This document shows, one piece after another, positions 16,892 through 25,413 of a DNA stretch of 34,138 nucleotides. The stretch covers positions 1 to 34,138 of the forward strand of contig NZ_WVUD01000042.1 of the NCBI RefSeq assembly GCF_009856865.1, given 5' to 3'. Source of the stretch: Solidesulfovibrio aerotolerans. GTDB taxonomy: Bacteria; Desulfobacterota; Desulfovibrionia; Desulfovibrionales; Desulfovibrionaceae. The stretch's first letter is position 1, and each line of letters opens with the position of its first letter. Under the pieces are notes generated by a model that had not been told where the DNA came from, did no database searches, and saw nothing but the letters and a program-made list of their open reading frames with translations. The position numbers and the translations under genes were made by a program.

Positions 16892-16929
16892 AAAACAAAA
16901 CCCCGGCCCGCCGCAGCAGACCGGGGTTT
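16892..16929 (-). terminator. Rho-independent terminator of the receiver-exporter operon
   Basis: On the minus strand AAACCCCGG (16921-16929) pairs with CCGGGGTTT (16898-16906) across a 14-base loop and is followed by TGTTTTG. It lies about 20 bases after the stop of the two-TM protein gene and separates it from the umuDC promoter. Confidence 0.75.
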
Positions 16930-16948
16930 CGCCTTTTGGGGGCGGGGA

Positions 16949-17662
16949 TTACGCTTCTTTCTTGATCTTGGACTTGCTCATGGACAGGCCCATGCCACCG
17001 AACATGTCGAAAATGGCATAGCCGTACCACATGGTGTAGATGACGTAGAAGATAAGCAGACCGGCCACGGTGGGGATCTTGGTCATGATGCTTTCGGCCG
17101 GGATGCCGGCGAAGTTGTAGGCCGGCTCGATGGCCTTCTGGTTGACCATGTTCACCGCTTTGGCCTCTTCGATCATCTTGATCTTTTGCAAAGGCTTGAT
17201 GGATGCGGCCAAGAGCGTCCACCAGCTCTTCATGGCGACCTTGCCGTCCATGCCGTAGGCGGCGGTCAGCGTGTCGGTCTGGTCCTTGTAGAGCAGATCG
17301 GCATCGGCCACGACCTTGCCGAGCATGGCACCAAGGTCGGCGGTCATGGTGATGGAGTCACCCTTGGCCTCGCCCTTGGCTCCGACCTTTTCCAGCAGCA
17401 GCATGGAGGTCTTGACGTCCTCGGGGCTTTTCATCTTCACTTCGACGGTGACCTGCTTGCCGTCAAAGGGCTTCACGGTCTTGGCGACCTGGGGAATGAA
17501 GTAGGACGATCCCTTGGACAGCTTGTTAAACAGGTCGTCGGAGAAATCCAGCCCATTGAGCCCACCCGGGAACACCGGAGAGAAGATCAGCACGAGCACG
17601 GCGAGAAAGCTCACCATGAGCAGAAAGCCCTTGAGGAACAGTTTTTTGTCTCTGATAAGCAT
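16949..17662 (-). CDS. Conserved two-TM membrane protein co-transcribed with the TauE/SafE exporter
   Basis: 237 residues. One hydrophobic segment near the N-terminus (residues 12-31, GFLLMVSFLAVLVLIFSPVF) and one near the C-terminus (about 194-213, LLIFYVIYTMWYGYAIF) flank a soluble region of about 160 residues, probably periplasmic. The end is Lys-rich (SKSKIKKEA). I do not recognise a named domain. It starts four bases after the stop of the exporter gene, so the two proteins are probably made together and may form a complex. A terminator follows, making this the last gene of the sigma-54-driven operon. Function is unknown; an accessory or substrate-delivering subunit is a guess from context. 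Confidence 0.75.
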   Translation of the reverse strand: MLIRDKKLFLKGFLLMVSFLAVLVLIFSPVFPGGLNGLDFSDDLFNKLSKGSSYFIPQVAKTVKPFDGKQVTVEVKMKSPEDVKTSMLLLEKVGAKGEAKGDSITMTADLGAMLGKVVADADLLYKDQTDTLTAAYGMDGKVAMKSWWTLLAASIKPLQKIKMIEEAKAVNMVNQKAIEPAYNFAGIPAESIMTKIPTVAGLLIFYVIYTMWYGYAIFDMFGGMGLSMSKSKIKKEA

Positions 17663-17666
17663 GCCC

Positions 17667-18929
17667 TTATCCCTCCTGGCGCAGGGCGCCGATATTCACA
17701 ATGAATTTGCCGATGACCCAGACGCCGAACAGCGCCACCACGATCCAGAATACGATGTTGCCGACGTATTCGATACCGTTGACCAACCCGGCAGACATAT
17801 TGAGATATTCGAGTTCGACGAATTTTTTGGGCAGGGTGGAGACCCGGTTGATGAAACCGGCGATGATGGACATGGCGTAAAAGCCGCGGATGTGGATGCC
17901 CTTGACGACCTTGGTGGTCAGCGCGCCGACCTGGATGCCCAGAAGCGATCCGAGCAGCATGCCCATGGCCAGCGTGTAGAACACATAGCCGTAGATGGCG
18001 TACTGGGCGATGGCACCAAGACCGGCGGTGAAGATGATCTGCAGGATGTCGGTGCCGACGGTGGTCATGGACGACACGCCAAAGACATAGACGAACATGG
18101 GGAAGGTGATGAAACCGCCGCCAACGCCCATCAGTGCGGCCAGGATGCCGACGATGACGCCGCCGCAGGCCACGATCCAGCCGGAGATGCGCTTGCCGCC
18201 GGGAACGAAGTCCTCGTCAAAGGTGATCATGGGGGCGAGGTTTAAGTTCTGGAGTTTGACGGCCATGCCGGTCATGCCGGAGGGGCCGCCGTGGCTGCCG
18301 CCATGGGAGTCGCCGCCGCCGGTGTCCTGGCGGCTGGCCTTTATGAAGTCGAACAGGGCGTAAAAACCCAGGAACCCGAGCAGGACGGCGTAGAGGGAGC
18401 TGATGAAGAACTCGGAGAGCAGCGGATCTTTATCGTAGAGTCCTTTGTTGATGGCACCGCCGATAAACGTGCCGCCGCCTGAGCCGACCAGAAAGGCGAT
18501 GGCCAGCTTGCCCGAGACGTTGCCGAGCTTTTTGTGCACGGCCGTGCCCATGATGGCCTTGGCAAAGATGTGGAAGAGGTCGGTGCCGACGGCCAGGATG
18601 CCTTTGACGCCCGCGGCCATCAGCGCCGGGGTGATGATAAAGCCGCCGCCCGCGCCGATGCAGCCGGTGATCAGCCCGGCGGCCAGACCGACGGCGATGG
18701 AGACCAGAAAGATTTTGGTGGAATAAAAAGCCGGACCGTAGGCCGTCTTGCTGCCGATAAAATCGCCGGCTTCGACGAAGGTCACGGCCAGGATGGGCAG
18801 GGCCAGGATCATGAGGAAAAGAAGTTTTTTCCGATTCTGAATGATGGACGTGGACACTTCCATGTCCCACTTGGCGTGCGCAATCGACGCCGATTTCAGG
18901 AACTCGAAGACTTGCCTACCGAACCCCAT
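17667..18929 (-). CDS. TauE/SafE-family sulfite/sulfonate exporter
   Basis: 420 residues with about eight to nine membrane segments. The protein shows the internal duplication of TauE/SafE carriers: GAGGGFIITPALMAAGVK then LAVGTDLF in the first half, and GVGGGFITFPMFVYVFGV then TVGTDILQ in the second. A hydrophilic Gly/His-rich loop (GGGDSHGGSHGG) separates the halves, and an N-terminal cytoplasmic extension of about 35 residues precedes the first segment. Family members export sulfite, sulfoacetate or other organosulfur or carboxylic anions; in a sulfate reducer sulfite is plausible but not shown. ATG 18929 follows GGAGGA at ideal distance. It lies between a receiver-domain gene and the two-TM partner gene. 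Confidence 0.88.
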   Translation of the reverse strand: MGFGRQVFEFLKSASIAHAKWDMEVSTSIIQNRKKLLFLMILALPILAVTFVEAGDFIGSKTAYGPAFYSTKIFLVSIAVGLAAGLITGCIGAGGGFIITPALMAAGVKGILAVGTDLFHIFAKAIMGTAVHKKLGNVSGKLAIAFLVGSGGGTFIGGAINKGLYDKDPLLSEFFISSLYAVLLGFLGFYALFDFIKASRQDTGGGDSHGGSHGGPSGMTGMAVKLQNLNLAPMITFDEDFVPGGKRISGWIVACGGVIVGILAALMGVGGGFITFPMFVYVFGVSSMTTVGTDILQIIFTAGLGAIAQYAIYGYVFYTLAMGMLLGSLLGIQVGALTTKVVKGIHIRGFYAMSIIAGFINRVSTLPKKFVELEYLNMSAGLVNGIEYVGNIVFWIVVALFGVWVIGKFIVNIGALRQEG

Positions 18930-19037
18930 TGTTGCTTCCTCCGTGTTGAAAAAACCATGCCTGCGCTTCCCGCCCGCGCGATATCCCCACCCCGCGACGC
19001 GTGATTTCGCATCCAACCCTTTGCCGTGGCACCCCGC

Positions 19038-19412
19038 TCAGGCGGCGCCGTTCCCCGTCTCCAGCAGCCTGTGCACCGTCCCTTTAAGCCGCTCGAAATC
19101 GCCGCCCTTCTCCACCCGCACCAGCCTGTCGTCGCCGGCCTCGAAACCGGGGTAGACATGCAGCACCACAGGCAGCCCAGGATACAGGCGCGTTAGAAGC
19201 GGCGTCAGCGATCCGCCATCGGGATCGGCGATCTCGGCATCCAGGACAAGTGCGTCCACCGAGACCGGACCCGCCAACCGCATCAGGACTTCGGCGCCGG
19301 AGCCGGCAGTCAGCACGCCGTAGCCCTCGCGACCAAATTCCCGACGCAGCAGTTCCCGGATATTGGCATTTCGCTCCGCGATGCACAGTATTGGCCTTGG
19401 ACGATTCACCAT
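19038..19412 (-). CDS. Stand-alone response-regulator receiver, divergent active site
   Basis: 124 residues forming one CheY-like receiver without an output domain. The phosphoacceptor Asp58 (LVLDAE) is present. The acidic pair at the end of the first strand is reduced to Ala12-Glu13 (ILCIAERN). The usual Thr/Ser after strand four is replaced (VVLHVYPG), and the Lys (Lys102) is followed by Gly rather than Pro. Phosphorylation and switching are therefore probably altered. The start lies behind AGGAG with tight spacing; GTG at codon two would be better spaced. It is first in the operon with the exporter and stands about 20 bases downstream of the predicted sigma-54 transcription start. It may be an adaptor for the neighbouring kinase. 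Confidence 0.8.
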   Translation of the reverse strand: MVNRPRPILCIAERNANIRELLRREFGREGYGVLTAGSGAEVLMRLAGPVSVDALVLDAEIADPDGGSLTPLLTRLYPGLPVVLHVYPGFEAGDDRLVRVEKGGDFERLKGTVHRLLETGNGAA

Positions 19413-19442
19413 ACACTCCTGACGAGGTTACGCCAGGGGAAA

Positions 19443-19459
19443 GGCAACTCCCGTGCCAA
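19443..19459 (-). promoter_or_regulatory. Sigma-54 (-24/-12) promoter of the receiver-exporter operon
   Basis: The minus strand reads TTGGCACGGGAGTTGCC. It matches the RpoN consensus TGGCACG-N4-TTGC at every conserved base, with GG at -24 and GC at -12 in correct spacing. The predicted start near 19432 is about 20 bases before the receiver gene. A sigma-54 activator gene lies immediately beyond this intergenic region. Confidence 0.88.
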
Positions 19460-19478
19460 AATCGCGGCCGAAAGCGCA

Positions 19479-19491
19479 ATTGTAACACAAT
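19479..19491. promoter_or_regulatory. ATTGT-aac-ACAAT dyad upstream of the sigma-54 promoter
   Basis: Five-base perfect inverted repeat around a 3-base centre, 20 bases upstream of the -24 element. It could bind a second regulator that modulates the activator, or it may be incidental. Confidence 0.4.
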
Positions 19492-19524
19492 GGAATCGAA
19501 GGATTTTTTAAACGCGCCAGAGAT

Positions 19525-19549
19525 TGGTGTCAGCGGATTTGCCACACCA
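19525..19549. promoter_or_regulatory. Candidate upstream activating sequence for the NtrC-type regulator
   Basis: TGGTGT (19525-19530) and ACACCA (19544-19549) form a 6-bp dyad with a 13-base spacer, centred about 105 bases upstream of the predicted start, the usual place for an enhancer-binding-protein site. TGTCAGC is also repeated directly at 19528-19534 and 19553-19559. Binding by the adjacent regulator is inferred. Confidence 0.45.
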
Positions 19550-19696
19550 GCCTGTCAGCTTTTTTTACAGGACGTAAAGCGGGCGGAGATTGCGCCAGTA
19601 ATGGTGGGCCTGGGTGGGCGCGACGCGGCCGGCGAGGGGCGTTGCCTTGATGGCGCGGCAGGGCTTCTGCAAGCGGCAGCCCGGCCGGCCGCCGGC

Positions 19697-21130
19697 TCAG
19701 CCTTCGATGCGCGCCTGGGCTTCAATGCGAAGCCCGTATTTTTCGATCTTGGCGATAAGGGTTGGCCGCGACAGGCCCAGCAGGCGGGCCGCCTGGGAGC
19801 GGTTGCCGCCGGTGGCCTCCAGGGCTTGGCGGATGACCAAATGGCCAAAGCGGTCCATGAGTTCCTCGAAAAGGCCCTCGCGCCCCGAGGCCAGCTCGCG
19901 GCGGATGCAGTCGGCCATGGATTCGCCGCCGTCGCCGTCGGGCGAAGCGGTGCTGCGCAGCGGCACGCCCAGGGCCTTTGTCACCTCGTCCGGTGACAGC
20001 GGCCCGCCCCGACTAAATATCAGAGCCTTTTTAAGCGTATTGCCCAGTTCCCGGACATTGCCCGGCCAGGAAGCGGCGGTCAGCATGGCCATGGCCCCGT
20101 CCGTGGCTCCGGGATCGGCCTGCCCCATTTCCCGGGCGTAGCGGGACAGAAAATAGCGCACCAAAAGCGGGATGTCGCCGGGCCGCTCGCGCAGGGGCGG
20201 CAGGGTCATGGTGACGACTTTGAGGCGATAATACAGGTCTTCGCGAAACTGCCCCTGGCGCACGGCTTCTTCCAGATCGCGGTTGGTGGCGGCGATGATG
20301 CGCACGTCCACGGGAATGACCTGCCGCCCGCCCAGACGTTCGACATTTTGCTCCTGCAAAAGCCTGAGCAGCTTGGCCTGGATGCTCATGGGCATGTCGC
20401 CGATTTCGTCGAGAAAGACCGTGCCCCGGTTGGCCTGCTCGATCTTGCCCACCTTGCGGCCCGTGGCCCCGGTAAAGGCCCCTTTCTCGTAGCCAAACAG
20501 CTCGGATTCCAGCAGCGTTTCCGGGATGGCCACGCAGTTGATGACCAGAAACGGTTTGTCCGCCCGCAGCGAATGCTGGTAGACGGCCCGGGCCACCAGC
20601 TCCTTGCCGGTGCCGGATTCGCCGCGCACGAGCACGGTGGCGTCTGTTGGGGCGGCCCGGCCGATGGCCTTGTAGAGTTCCTGCATGGACGGGCTGCGGC
20701 CGATAATGGCGTCGGCAGCGGCGGCGTCCTCGCCCTCGACCCCCACAGCCACCCGGCTGCGCATGGACCGGCCGGCGGCCACGGCCTTGTCCAGGAGCTT
20801 TAAAATCTCCGGGATGTCAAAGGGCTTTAAGATATAGTCGTAGGCCCCCATCTTGGTGGCTTCGATGGCGATTTCCGTAGTGCCAAAAGCGGTCATGATG
20901 ATGACCGGCAGCCTCGGCTCGATCTCGCGCATGGCGGCATAGGCTTCCAGGCCCGAGATGCCGGACATGCGCACGTCCATGACCACGGCGTCGGGCACGG
21001 CCTCGCGCACGGCGGCAATGCCGGCCTCGCCCGAGGAGGCCGTGCGCACGGCATGGCCCTCGGCAGCCAGCAGCCGCTCAAAGCTCTGGCGCAACTGGTG
21101 GTCGTCGTCCACAATCAGGATCTGTGCCAT
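19697..21130 (-). CDS. NtrC-family sigma-54-dependent response regulator
   Basis: 477 residues in the order receiver, AAA+ ATPase, Fis-type helix-turn-helix. The receiver has Asp8-Asp10, phosphoacceptor Asp52, Thr80 and Lys102. The AAA+ part has Walker A GESGTGKE (170-177), the sigma-54-contacting GAFTGA loop (217-222), Walker B TVFLDEIGD (Asp241) and the WPGNVREL sensor II motif. The C-terminus (LEATGGNRSQAARLLGLSR) is the DNA-binding helix pair. It should remodel sigma-54 polymerase at -24/-12 promoters, most obviously the one at 19443. Its ATG overlaps the kinase stop by 16 bases, so the two are a coupled two-component pair. It sits downstream of the kinase gene in one transcript. Confidence 0.95.
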   Translation of the reverse strand: MAQILIVDDDHQLRQSFERLLAAEGHAVRTASSGEAGIAAVREAVPDAVVMDVRMSGISGLEAYAAMREIEPRLPVIIMTAFGTTEIAIEATKMGAYDYILKPFDIPEILKLLDKAVAAGRSMRSRVAVGVEGEDAAAADAIIGRSPSMQELYKAIGRAAPTDATVLVRGESGTGKELVARAVYQHSLRADKPFLVINCVAIPETLLESELFGYEKGAFTGATGRKVGKIEQANRGTVFLDEIGDMPMSIQAKLLRLLQEQNVERLGGRQVIPVDVRIIAATNRDLEEAVRQGQFREDLYYRLKVVTMTLPPLRERPGDIPLLVRYFLSRYAREMGQADPGATDGAMAMLTAASWPGNVRELGNTLKKALIFSRGGPLSPDEVTKALGVPLRSTASPDGDGGESMADCIRRELASGREGLFEELMDRFGHLVIRQALEATGGNRSQAARLLGLSRPTLIAKIEKYGLRIEAQARIEG

Positions 21131-22632
21131 CCCCGCTCCCCTTCGTATGGAAACACCATGGTGAACGAGGCTCCCCGGCCTTCCGGGGACTGGGCCGTGA
21201 TCCAGCCGCCATGCTCCTCGACGATGCGTTTGACGATGGCCAGCCCCAGGCCCGACCCCTCGCCCTTGGTGGTGAAAAACGGCTGAAAGATGCGCTCCAA
21301 AAGCGGCGGCGGAATGCCCGGACCGGTGTCGATCACCCGCACGGCCAGGATCGGCCCATGGGGTTCGAGCACGCCCGTCTCCTCGCGAATGACGATGGAA
21401 CCGCCCTCCACCATGGCCTCGCAGGCGTTGAGCACCAGATTGACCAGCCCTTCCTTGAGCTGGTCCGGGTCGGCGTTTAGCACGGGCAACGGCCGGCTCC
21501 GGTCCACGGTCACGGCCACATTGTAGGATTCCAGGCGGTGCTTGAGCAAGGTCAGCGTGGTGTCCACCACGGCAGACAGGCTCACCGGCTGGGCCGTCAG
21601 TTTGGGCGGCCGGGCAAATTCCAGGAAGTTGCGCACGATGGTGTCGATATGCCCGATTTCCTCGGCAATGACCTCGAAATCCTCCTGCTGGGACGGGTCG
21701 AGTTTCAGCCCCCGTTGCAGGGAAAAAAGCCGCATCTTGACCGAGGTCAAAGGGTTGCGGATGGTGTGGGCCACCCCGGCAGCCAGCTTGCCGGCCATGG
21801 CCAGCTTTTCCGACTGCATGAGGTGATCCCGGCTCTGCTCCAGGTCCAAATGGGCCTGATCCACGTCCTTTTCCAGGTCGCGAAACTTCTGGCCAATGGC
21901 CTTGACCTCGTCGGAAAGCCCCACGGCCACGGTCTTGCCGTGATCGCCCCAGGCGAGGCGCCGGATGGGATCAAGGATCTGGCCGACCAGGACGTAGGCC
22001 AGGAAAAAGCCCAGGGTGGCGTTTATGACCACGCCCACCACAGCCACGCCCATGACCAGATCCGTGCGTTCCAGATAAAGCTGGCTGGTGCGGCGCATGC
22101 GCTCGCGATAAAAGGTTTTAAACCGGTCGCACAGTTCGCGCAGGCCGTCGAAATCATCCCGCACCGCCCAATGCTGGTCCTTGGCCGACTCCATCCGCCC
22201 CTGCTGGTAGAGGTCGATGACGTTGTCCTTGGCCACGGCATAGCGTTTATAGGCCGCAGCGATCTCCTCGACCAGGACAGCGGCTTCGGGCGCGTTCAGC
22301 TCGGTCCGGGTGCGCTCCAGCCACAGCTCAAAGGTGCGGCGGCTCTCGGCCAGCTTGAGCAGCCACGAAGGCTCCCGGCTCAGATAATAATAGGTGGCGT
22401 AGCCCTTCTGATTGAGCAGGGCGTTTTCCAGTTCGTGGGCAGCGGTCAGCGCGGCCAGATCCTTGTCGGCGGTGGTGGTATAGAGGTCGCGGGCCATGGC
22501 CGCGTACCAGATCATGATGATGGGTCCGATCATGTTGACGAACAACAGTCCGCCAAGGAGCAGATAGACCCGGGCGCGAAGCCCGAGCCTGGAACGGGAT
22601 TTCTTCCCGGAAACCTGGGTAGCAGTGGTCAT
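21115..22632 (-). CDS. Membrane sensor histidine kinase (NtrB/AtoS-like)
   Basis: 505 residues. TM1 is at about 22-44 and TM2 at about 193-217, enclosing a helical periplasmic sensor of about 150 residues that looks like a four-helix bundle. A HAMP-like linker leads to the H box AAGVAHTIRNPLTSVKMRL (His289). The ATPase has the N box (LVLNACEAM), G1 (DTGPGIP), F box (FQPFFTTK) and G2 (GSGLGLAIV). It should phosphorylate the regulator encoded just downstream. I chose ATG 22632 over the ATG 21 bases upstream because GGAA precedes it. The ligand is unknown. The 5' leader contains a nested inverted repeat (22653-22727). Confidence 0.93.
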   Translation of the reverse strand: MTTATQVSGKKSRSRLGLRARVYLLLGGLLFVNMIGPIIMIWYAAMARDLYTTTADKDLAALTAAHELENALLNQKGYATYYYLSREPSWLLKLAESRRTFELWLERTRTELNAPEAAVLVEEIAAAYKRYAVAKDNVIDLYQQGRMESAKDQHWAVRDDFDGLRELCDRFKTFYRERMRRTSQLYLERTDLVMGVAVVGVVINATLGFFLAYVLVGQILDPIRRLAWGDHGKTVAVGLSDEVKAIGQKFRDLEKDVDQAHLDLEQSRDHLMQSEKLAMAGKLAAGVAHTIRNPLTSVKMRLFSLQRGLKLDPSQQEDFEVIAEEIGHIDTIVRNFLEFARPPKLTAQPVSLSAVVDTTLTLLKHRLESYNVAVTVDRSRPLPVLNADPDQLKEGLVNLVLNACEAMVEGGSIVIREETGVLEPHGPILAVRVIDTGPGIPPPLLERIFQPFFTTKGEGSGLGLAIVKRIVEEHGGWITAQSPEGRGASFTMVFPYEGERGWHRS

Positions 22633-22652
22633 GGATGTTCCGTGGCTTGGCA

Positions 22653-22727
22653 AAGGCGTTGGCCGCTGGCGGCGGCGTTGACGACGCCGCCAGTCCTAGC
22701 GCGGCCGGCCCGCCCTGGCAACGCCTT
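22653..22727. repeat. Nested inverted repeats in the kinase leader
   Basis: An outer 9-bp stem, AAGGCGTTG (22653-22661) with CAACGCCTT (22719-22727), encloses an inner 9-bp stem, CTGGCGGCG (22666-22674) with CGCCGCCAG (22685-22693). It lies 21 bases upstream of the kinase start codon, so the mRNA leader could fold into a branched structure. The rest of 22728-23094 holds hairpin repeats B and C and no gene. Confidence 0.6.
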
Positions 22728-22772
22728 CCCGAAAAAACGTCTCCTGGCCGCAAGGCGGCCTGAGATGAAGAC

Positions 22773-22837
22773 GCCTCCGGCGGCCGGGGGGGATAATCCC
22801 CCCCGGACCCCCTTGGTGGGAAAAATGTTACAAGGGG
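22773..22837 (+). repeat. Intergenic hairpin repeat, copy B
   Basis: GCCTCCGGCGGCC (22773-22785), the stem G7-ATAAT-C7 (22786-22804), GGACCCCC, then a second stem in which CCCCTTG pairs with CAAGGGG (22831-22837) around GAAAAA. It points away from the kinase gene and faces copy C. Confidence 0.85.
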
Positions 22838-23011
22838 TTGCTGGTATTGTTGGGTAACCTGGGAGGCTGTTAAACAGGCAAAACCGTCGTCTGCGTTCCC
22901 GACCCCCAGCCGGCCAGATTGCCAACCCTCGCCAAGCCCCCCCAACGGAGGTTCTCGTCAAGCCTGCCGTGTGGCCTTGCCCGCTCCCCCCACCGTCGCG
23001 GTAACGCGGTT

Positions 23012-23075
23012 CCCCTTTAACCCTTTGCCTTCCAGGAGGGATTCCAAAGGGGTCACCCCTTTGGCCGCCGGAGGC
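23012..23075 (-). repeat. Intergenic hairpin repeat, copy C (A/T-variant stem)
   Basis: Minus-strand copy just after the chemoreceptor stop: GCCTCCGGCGGCC (23063-23075) with the variant stem CCAAAGGGG-tca-CCCCTTTGG (23044-23064), then a stretch ending in TTAAAGGGG. The flanking CACCGTCGCGG (22991-23001) recurs beside copy E at 27850-27860, so the repeated unit is longer than the hairpin. Confidence 0.8.
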
Positions 23076-23094
23076 CTCTTCCTGTCTTATCTTT

Positions 23095-25098
23095 CTACGC
23101 CGCCAGGGCCTTGCGGCTGCGGGGGGCGCTGTCGCTGCCGCGCAGTTGCACTATGAGTTGCCCCAGTTCCTCGGCCATGGCGGCCAGGGCGTGGGCGGCC
23201 CGGCTGGTGGCTTCGACGCCGGCCACGTTGTCCTCGGCCACGCCGCTGATTTCGGTAATGGCCCGGCTGATCTGCTCCGAGGCGGCTGATTGTTCCTCGG
23301 CCGAAGCGGCGATGGACTGGACCTCGGAACTTGTGGCGTCGGCGTTGCCGACAATGGCCAGGATGGCCTCGCCGGAGCGCCCGGCCAGGGCGTTGGCGTC
23401 GGACACGGCGGCAACAGCCTGGTCCATGCTGCGGATATTGCGCCCGGCCGCGTCCTGGATGGCCCGGATGCGGCTTTCCACTTCCTTGGTGGCCACCATG
23501 GTCTTTTCGGCCAGCTTCCTGACCTCGTCGGCAACGACGGCAAAGCCGCGTCCGGCCTCGCCGGCCCGGGCGGCCTCGATGGCGGCGTTTAAGGCCAGCA
23601 GGTTGGTCTGGTCGGCAATGTCATTGATAACGCCCACCACCTGGCCGATGGACTGGGCTTCCTGGCCGAGATGGCCCATGTCGCCCTTGAGTTCCGTGGC
23701 GATGCCGTTGACCGTGACCATGGACGCCCCGGCCTGACGCACCACTTCGGCCCCGGTGACGGCATTGTCGCGGGTGGTCATGGCGGCCTGGGCGGCCGAG
23801 CCGGCGCTGGCGGCAATTTCCAAAATGGTGGCGTTCATCTGGCCCACGGCCGTGGCGGTCTCGTCCACCCGACGCCGTTGCAGCTCCACTCCGGCGGCAG
23901 ACTGTGCGGTCTGGCTGGACAGTTCCTGGGCCGCCCCGGAAAGCCGATGGGAAATGTCGTCCGCCCGCTCGGCCACGGCCTGCATGCGGGTCAGGCTCTC
24001 GGCCAGCTCCTCTTCCTTGCGCATGGTGGCGTGCATGGCATCCTCGGCCGCCTGGGCCTGCCGGGCTGCCTCGGCCTGCTTCTCCTCCACTTGGCGCATC
24101 TTTTCCTTGAGATCATCCACCATGGTGGTGATGTCGTCGCGAAGGGCCGCAAACTCGGCCTCGAACCGGCCCACCGGCCGGGCGTTCAAATCACCCGAAG
24201 CCACTTTTTTGGAATACGACCCAAGGGCCGTAAGCGAGCCGGTGATGCCGCGAATGATCCACAAAACCACCAGCAGCACCGCCAGTCCAAGCGCCGCCTG
24301 GACCCCGATCTGGGCCGCTTCCACCGTGGCCTGGATGCTGGCCCGCCGGGCCGCGTAAAAGGCCTCGATCTTCTCGAAATGGGGCATAAGCCCCCGGCCG
24401 CTCTCCACCATGGCCGCCGTGACCTTTTTCGCCTTGGCCGAAGCCTCGACATAGGCGGCGAAACTGCGCTGGTAGGTGTCGATGACCGCGTCAAAGCCCT
24501 TTTTCTGTTCGGCCGTCAGATCCGCCGCAGCCCCAACCATGGCATGCAACTTTTTCACCCCGTCATTGACCCGCGACACGTAGGAATCCTCATCGCGCAA
24601 CTGCCAGTTCTTCTCATGCCGGCGGATGGTTAACAGCAGTATCTGAAAATCCTTGTCCGTCACCGGCTTGAACTTCTCGTCCAGATCCCGGGCGGCATAG
24701 ACGAAATCGCGCATGAGCCCGTCGTTTTCGGTAAATCCCTTGCTCCGCTGGATGGCGGCCAGTTCCTCAAAGCCTTTGCGATAGGCGGCCAGTTCGGCCA
24801 GCGCCTGCCGGGCCTCGCCGTCCATGGCCGTATCCCGCGCGACCAATTGTTCGACATCGGCCCGGACCTTGTCGGCATGTTTAAAGACCGGCTCGACATA
24901 GGCCGGATCGAGCCGGATCAGAAAGTTTTTTTCTTCGCGCCGGGCCTGCAACACCTCCAGATAGGCTGAGGCAGCAAGCCCTTCAAGCGTGCGATATTTT
25001 TCGGTATAATGTTTGCCCACGCGCTCAGCGACAAGCGAACAGACAAACCCGAGGACGCATACGCCCAGCAGCAGATACAACTTACCCCGCACGCCCAT
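23095..25098 (-). CDS. Methyl-accepting chemotaxis protein with helical bimodular (HBM) sensor
   Basis: 667 residues. TM1 is at about 7-24 and TM2 at about 262-283. The periplasmic part of about 235 residues has two matching submodules, marked by [16 protein letters not shown] and [16 protein letters not shown], the pattern of the HBM domain that binds organic acids in McpS. A HAMP segment follows, then a coiled-coil signalling domain with the conserved hairpin tip [20 protein letters not shown] and [16 protein letters not shown], which contacts CheA and CheW. No C-terminal receptor pentapeptide is present. ATG 25098 is preceded by GGAGGAAG and replaces an ATG four codons upstream. Organic acids are likely ligands by analogy only. 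Confidence 0.92.
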   Translation of the reverse strand: MGVRGKLYLLLGVCVLGFVCSLVAERVGKHYTEKYRTLEGLAASAYLEVLQARREEKNFLIRLDPAYVEPVFKHADKVRADVEQLVARDTAMDGEARQALAELAAYRKGFEELAAIQRSKGFTENDGLMRDFVYAARDLDEKFKPVTDKDFQILLLTIRRHEKNWQLRDEDSYVSRVNDGVKKLHAMVGAAADLTAEQKKGFDAVIDTYQRSFAAYVEASAKAKKVTAAMVESGRGLMPHFEKIEAFYAARRASIQATVEAAQIGVQAALGLAVLLVVLWIIRGITGSLTALGSYSKKVASGDLNARPVGRFEAEFAALRDDITTMVDDLKEKMRQVEEKQAEAARQAQAAEDAMHATMRKEEELAESLTRMQAVAERADDISHRLSGAAQELSSQTAQSAAGVELQRRRVDETATAVGQMNATILEIAASAGSAAQAAMTTRDNAVTGAEVVRQAGASMVTVNGIATELKGDMGHLGQEAQSIGQVVGVINDIADQTNLLALNAAIEAARAGEAGRGFAVVADEVRKLAEKTMVATKEVESRIRAIQDAAGRNIRSMDQAVAAVSDANALAGRSGEAILAIVGNADATSSEVQSIAASAEEQSAASEQISRAITEISGVAEDNVAGVEATSRAAHALAAMAEELGQLIVQLRGSDSAPRSRKALAA

Positions 25099-25413
25099 TG
25101 CTTCCTCCACCGTTTCTCAAACGACACACATCCGACCTCTCCGACTCGTTGCCGCACAGAAGCGCTCACGCCACAGAACCCATGCTGCGGCACCCTGCCA
25201 CCCGCCGCAGGACGACCCAGGGAAATGGATTATTATTGCAAGTGCGGGGCCAAACAAGATTCTCTCAACAAGCCAAATTCATTGTCTTTTTGCAACGCTC
25301 CCGGCACCCTGCCAACGCTGCGGCGTCAACTATTTTTATAGCCTGTCAAACAATACCACACATTGACTTGCCCGCCCCCCTTTGCCACAACCAGAAATAT
25401 GGAGCGCCACCCC
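25099..25413. other. Divergent intergenic region with AT-rich patches
   Basis: About 315 bases between the chemoreceptor (-) and the Tim44-like gene (+). A possible weak minus-strand promoter is TTGTTT (25252-25257) and TAATAA (25230-25235), 16 bases apart, about 130 bases before the chemoreceptor start. No flagellar sigma-28 element was recognised. Nothing else is clear. Confidence 0.35.

Noticed and set aside
25201-25330. tRNA or small RNA gene in the AT-rich intergenic patch
   Set aside because: No cloverleaf, no conserved T-loop sequence and no terminator could be traced.
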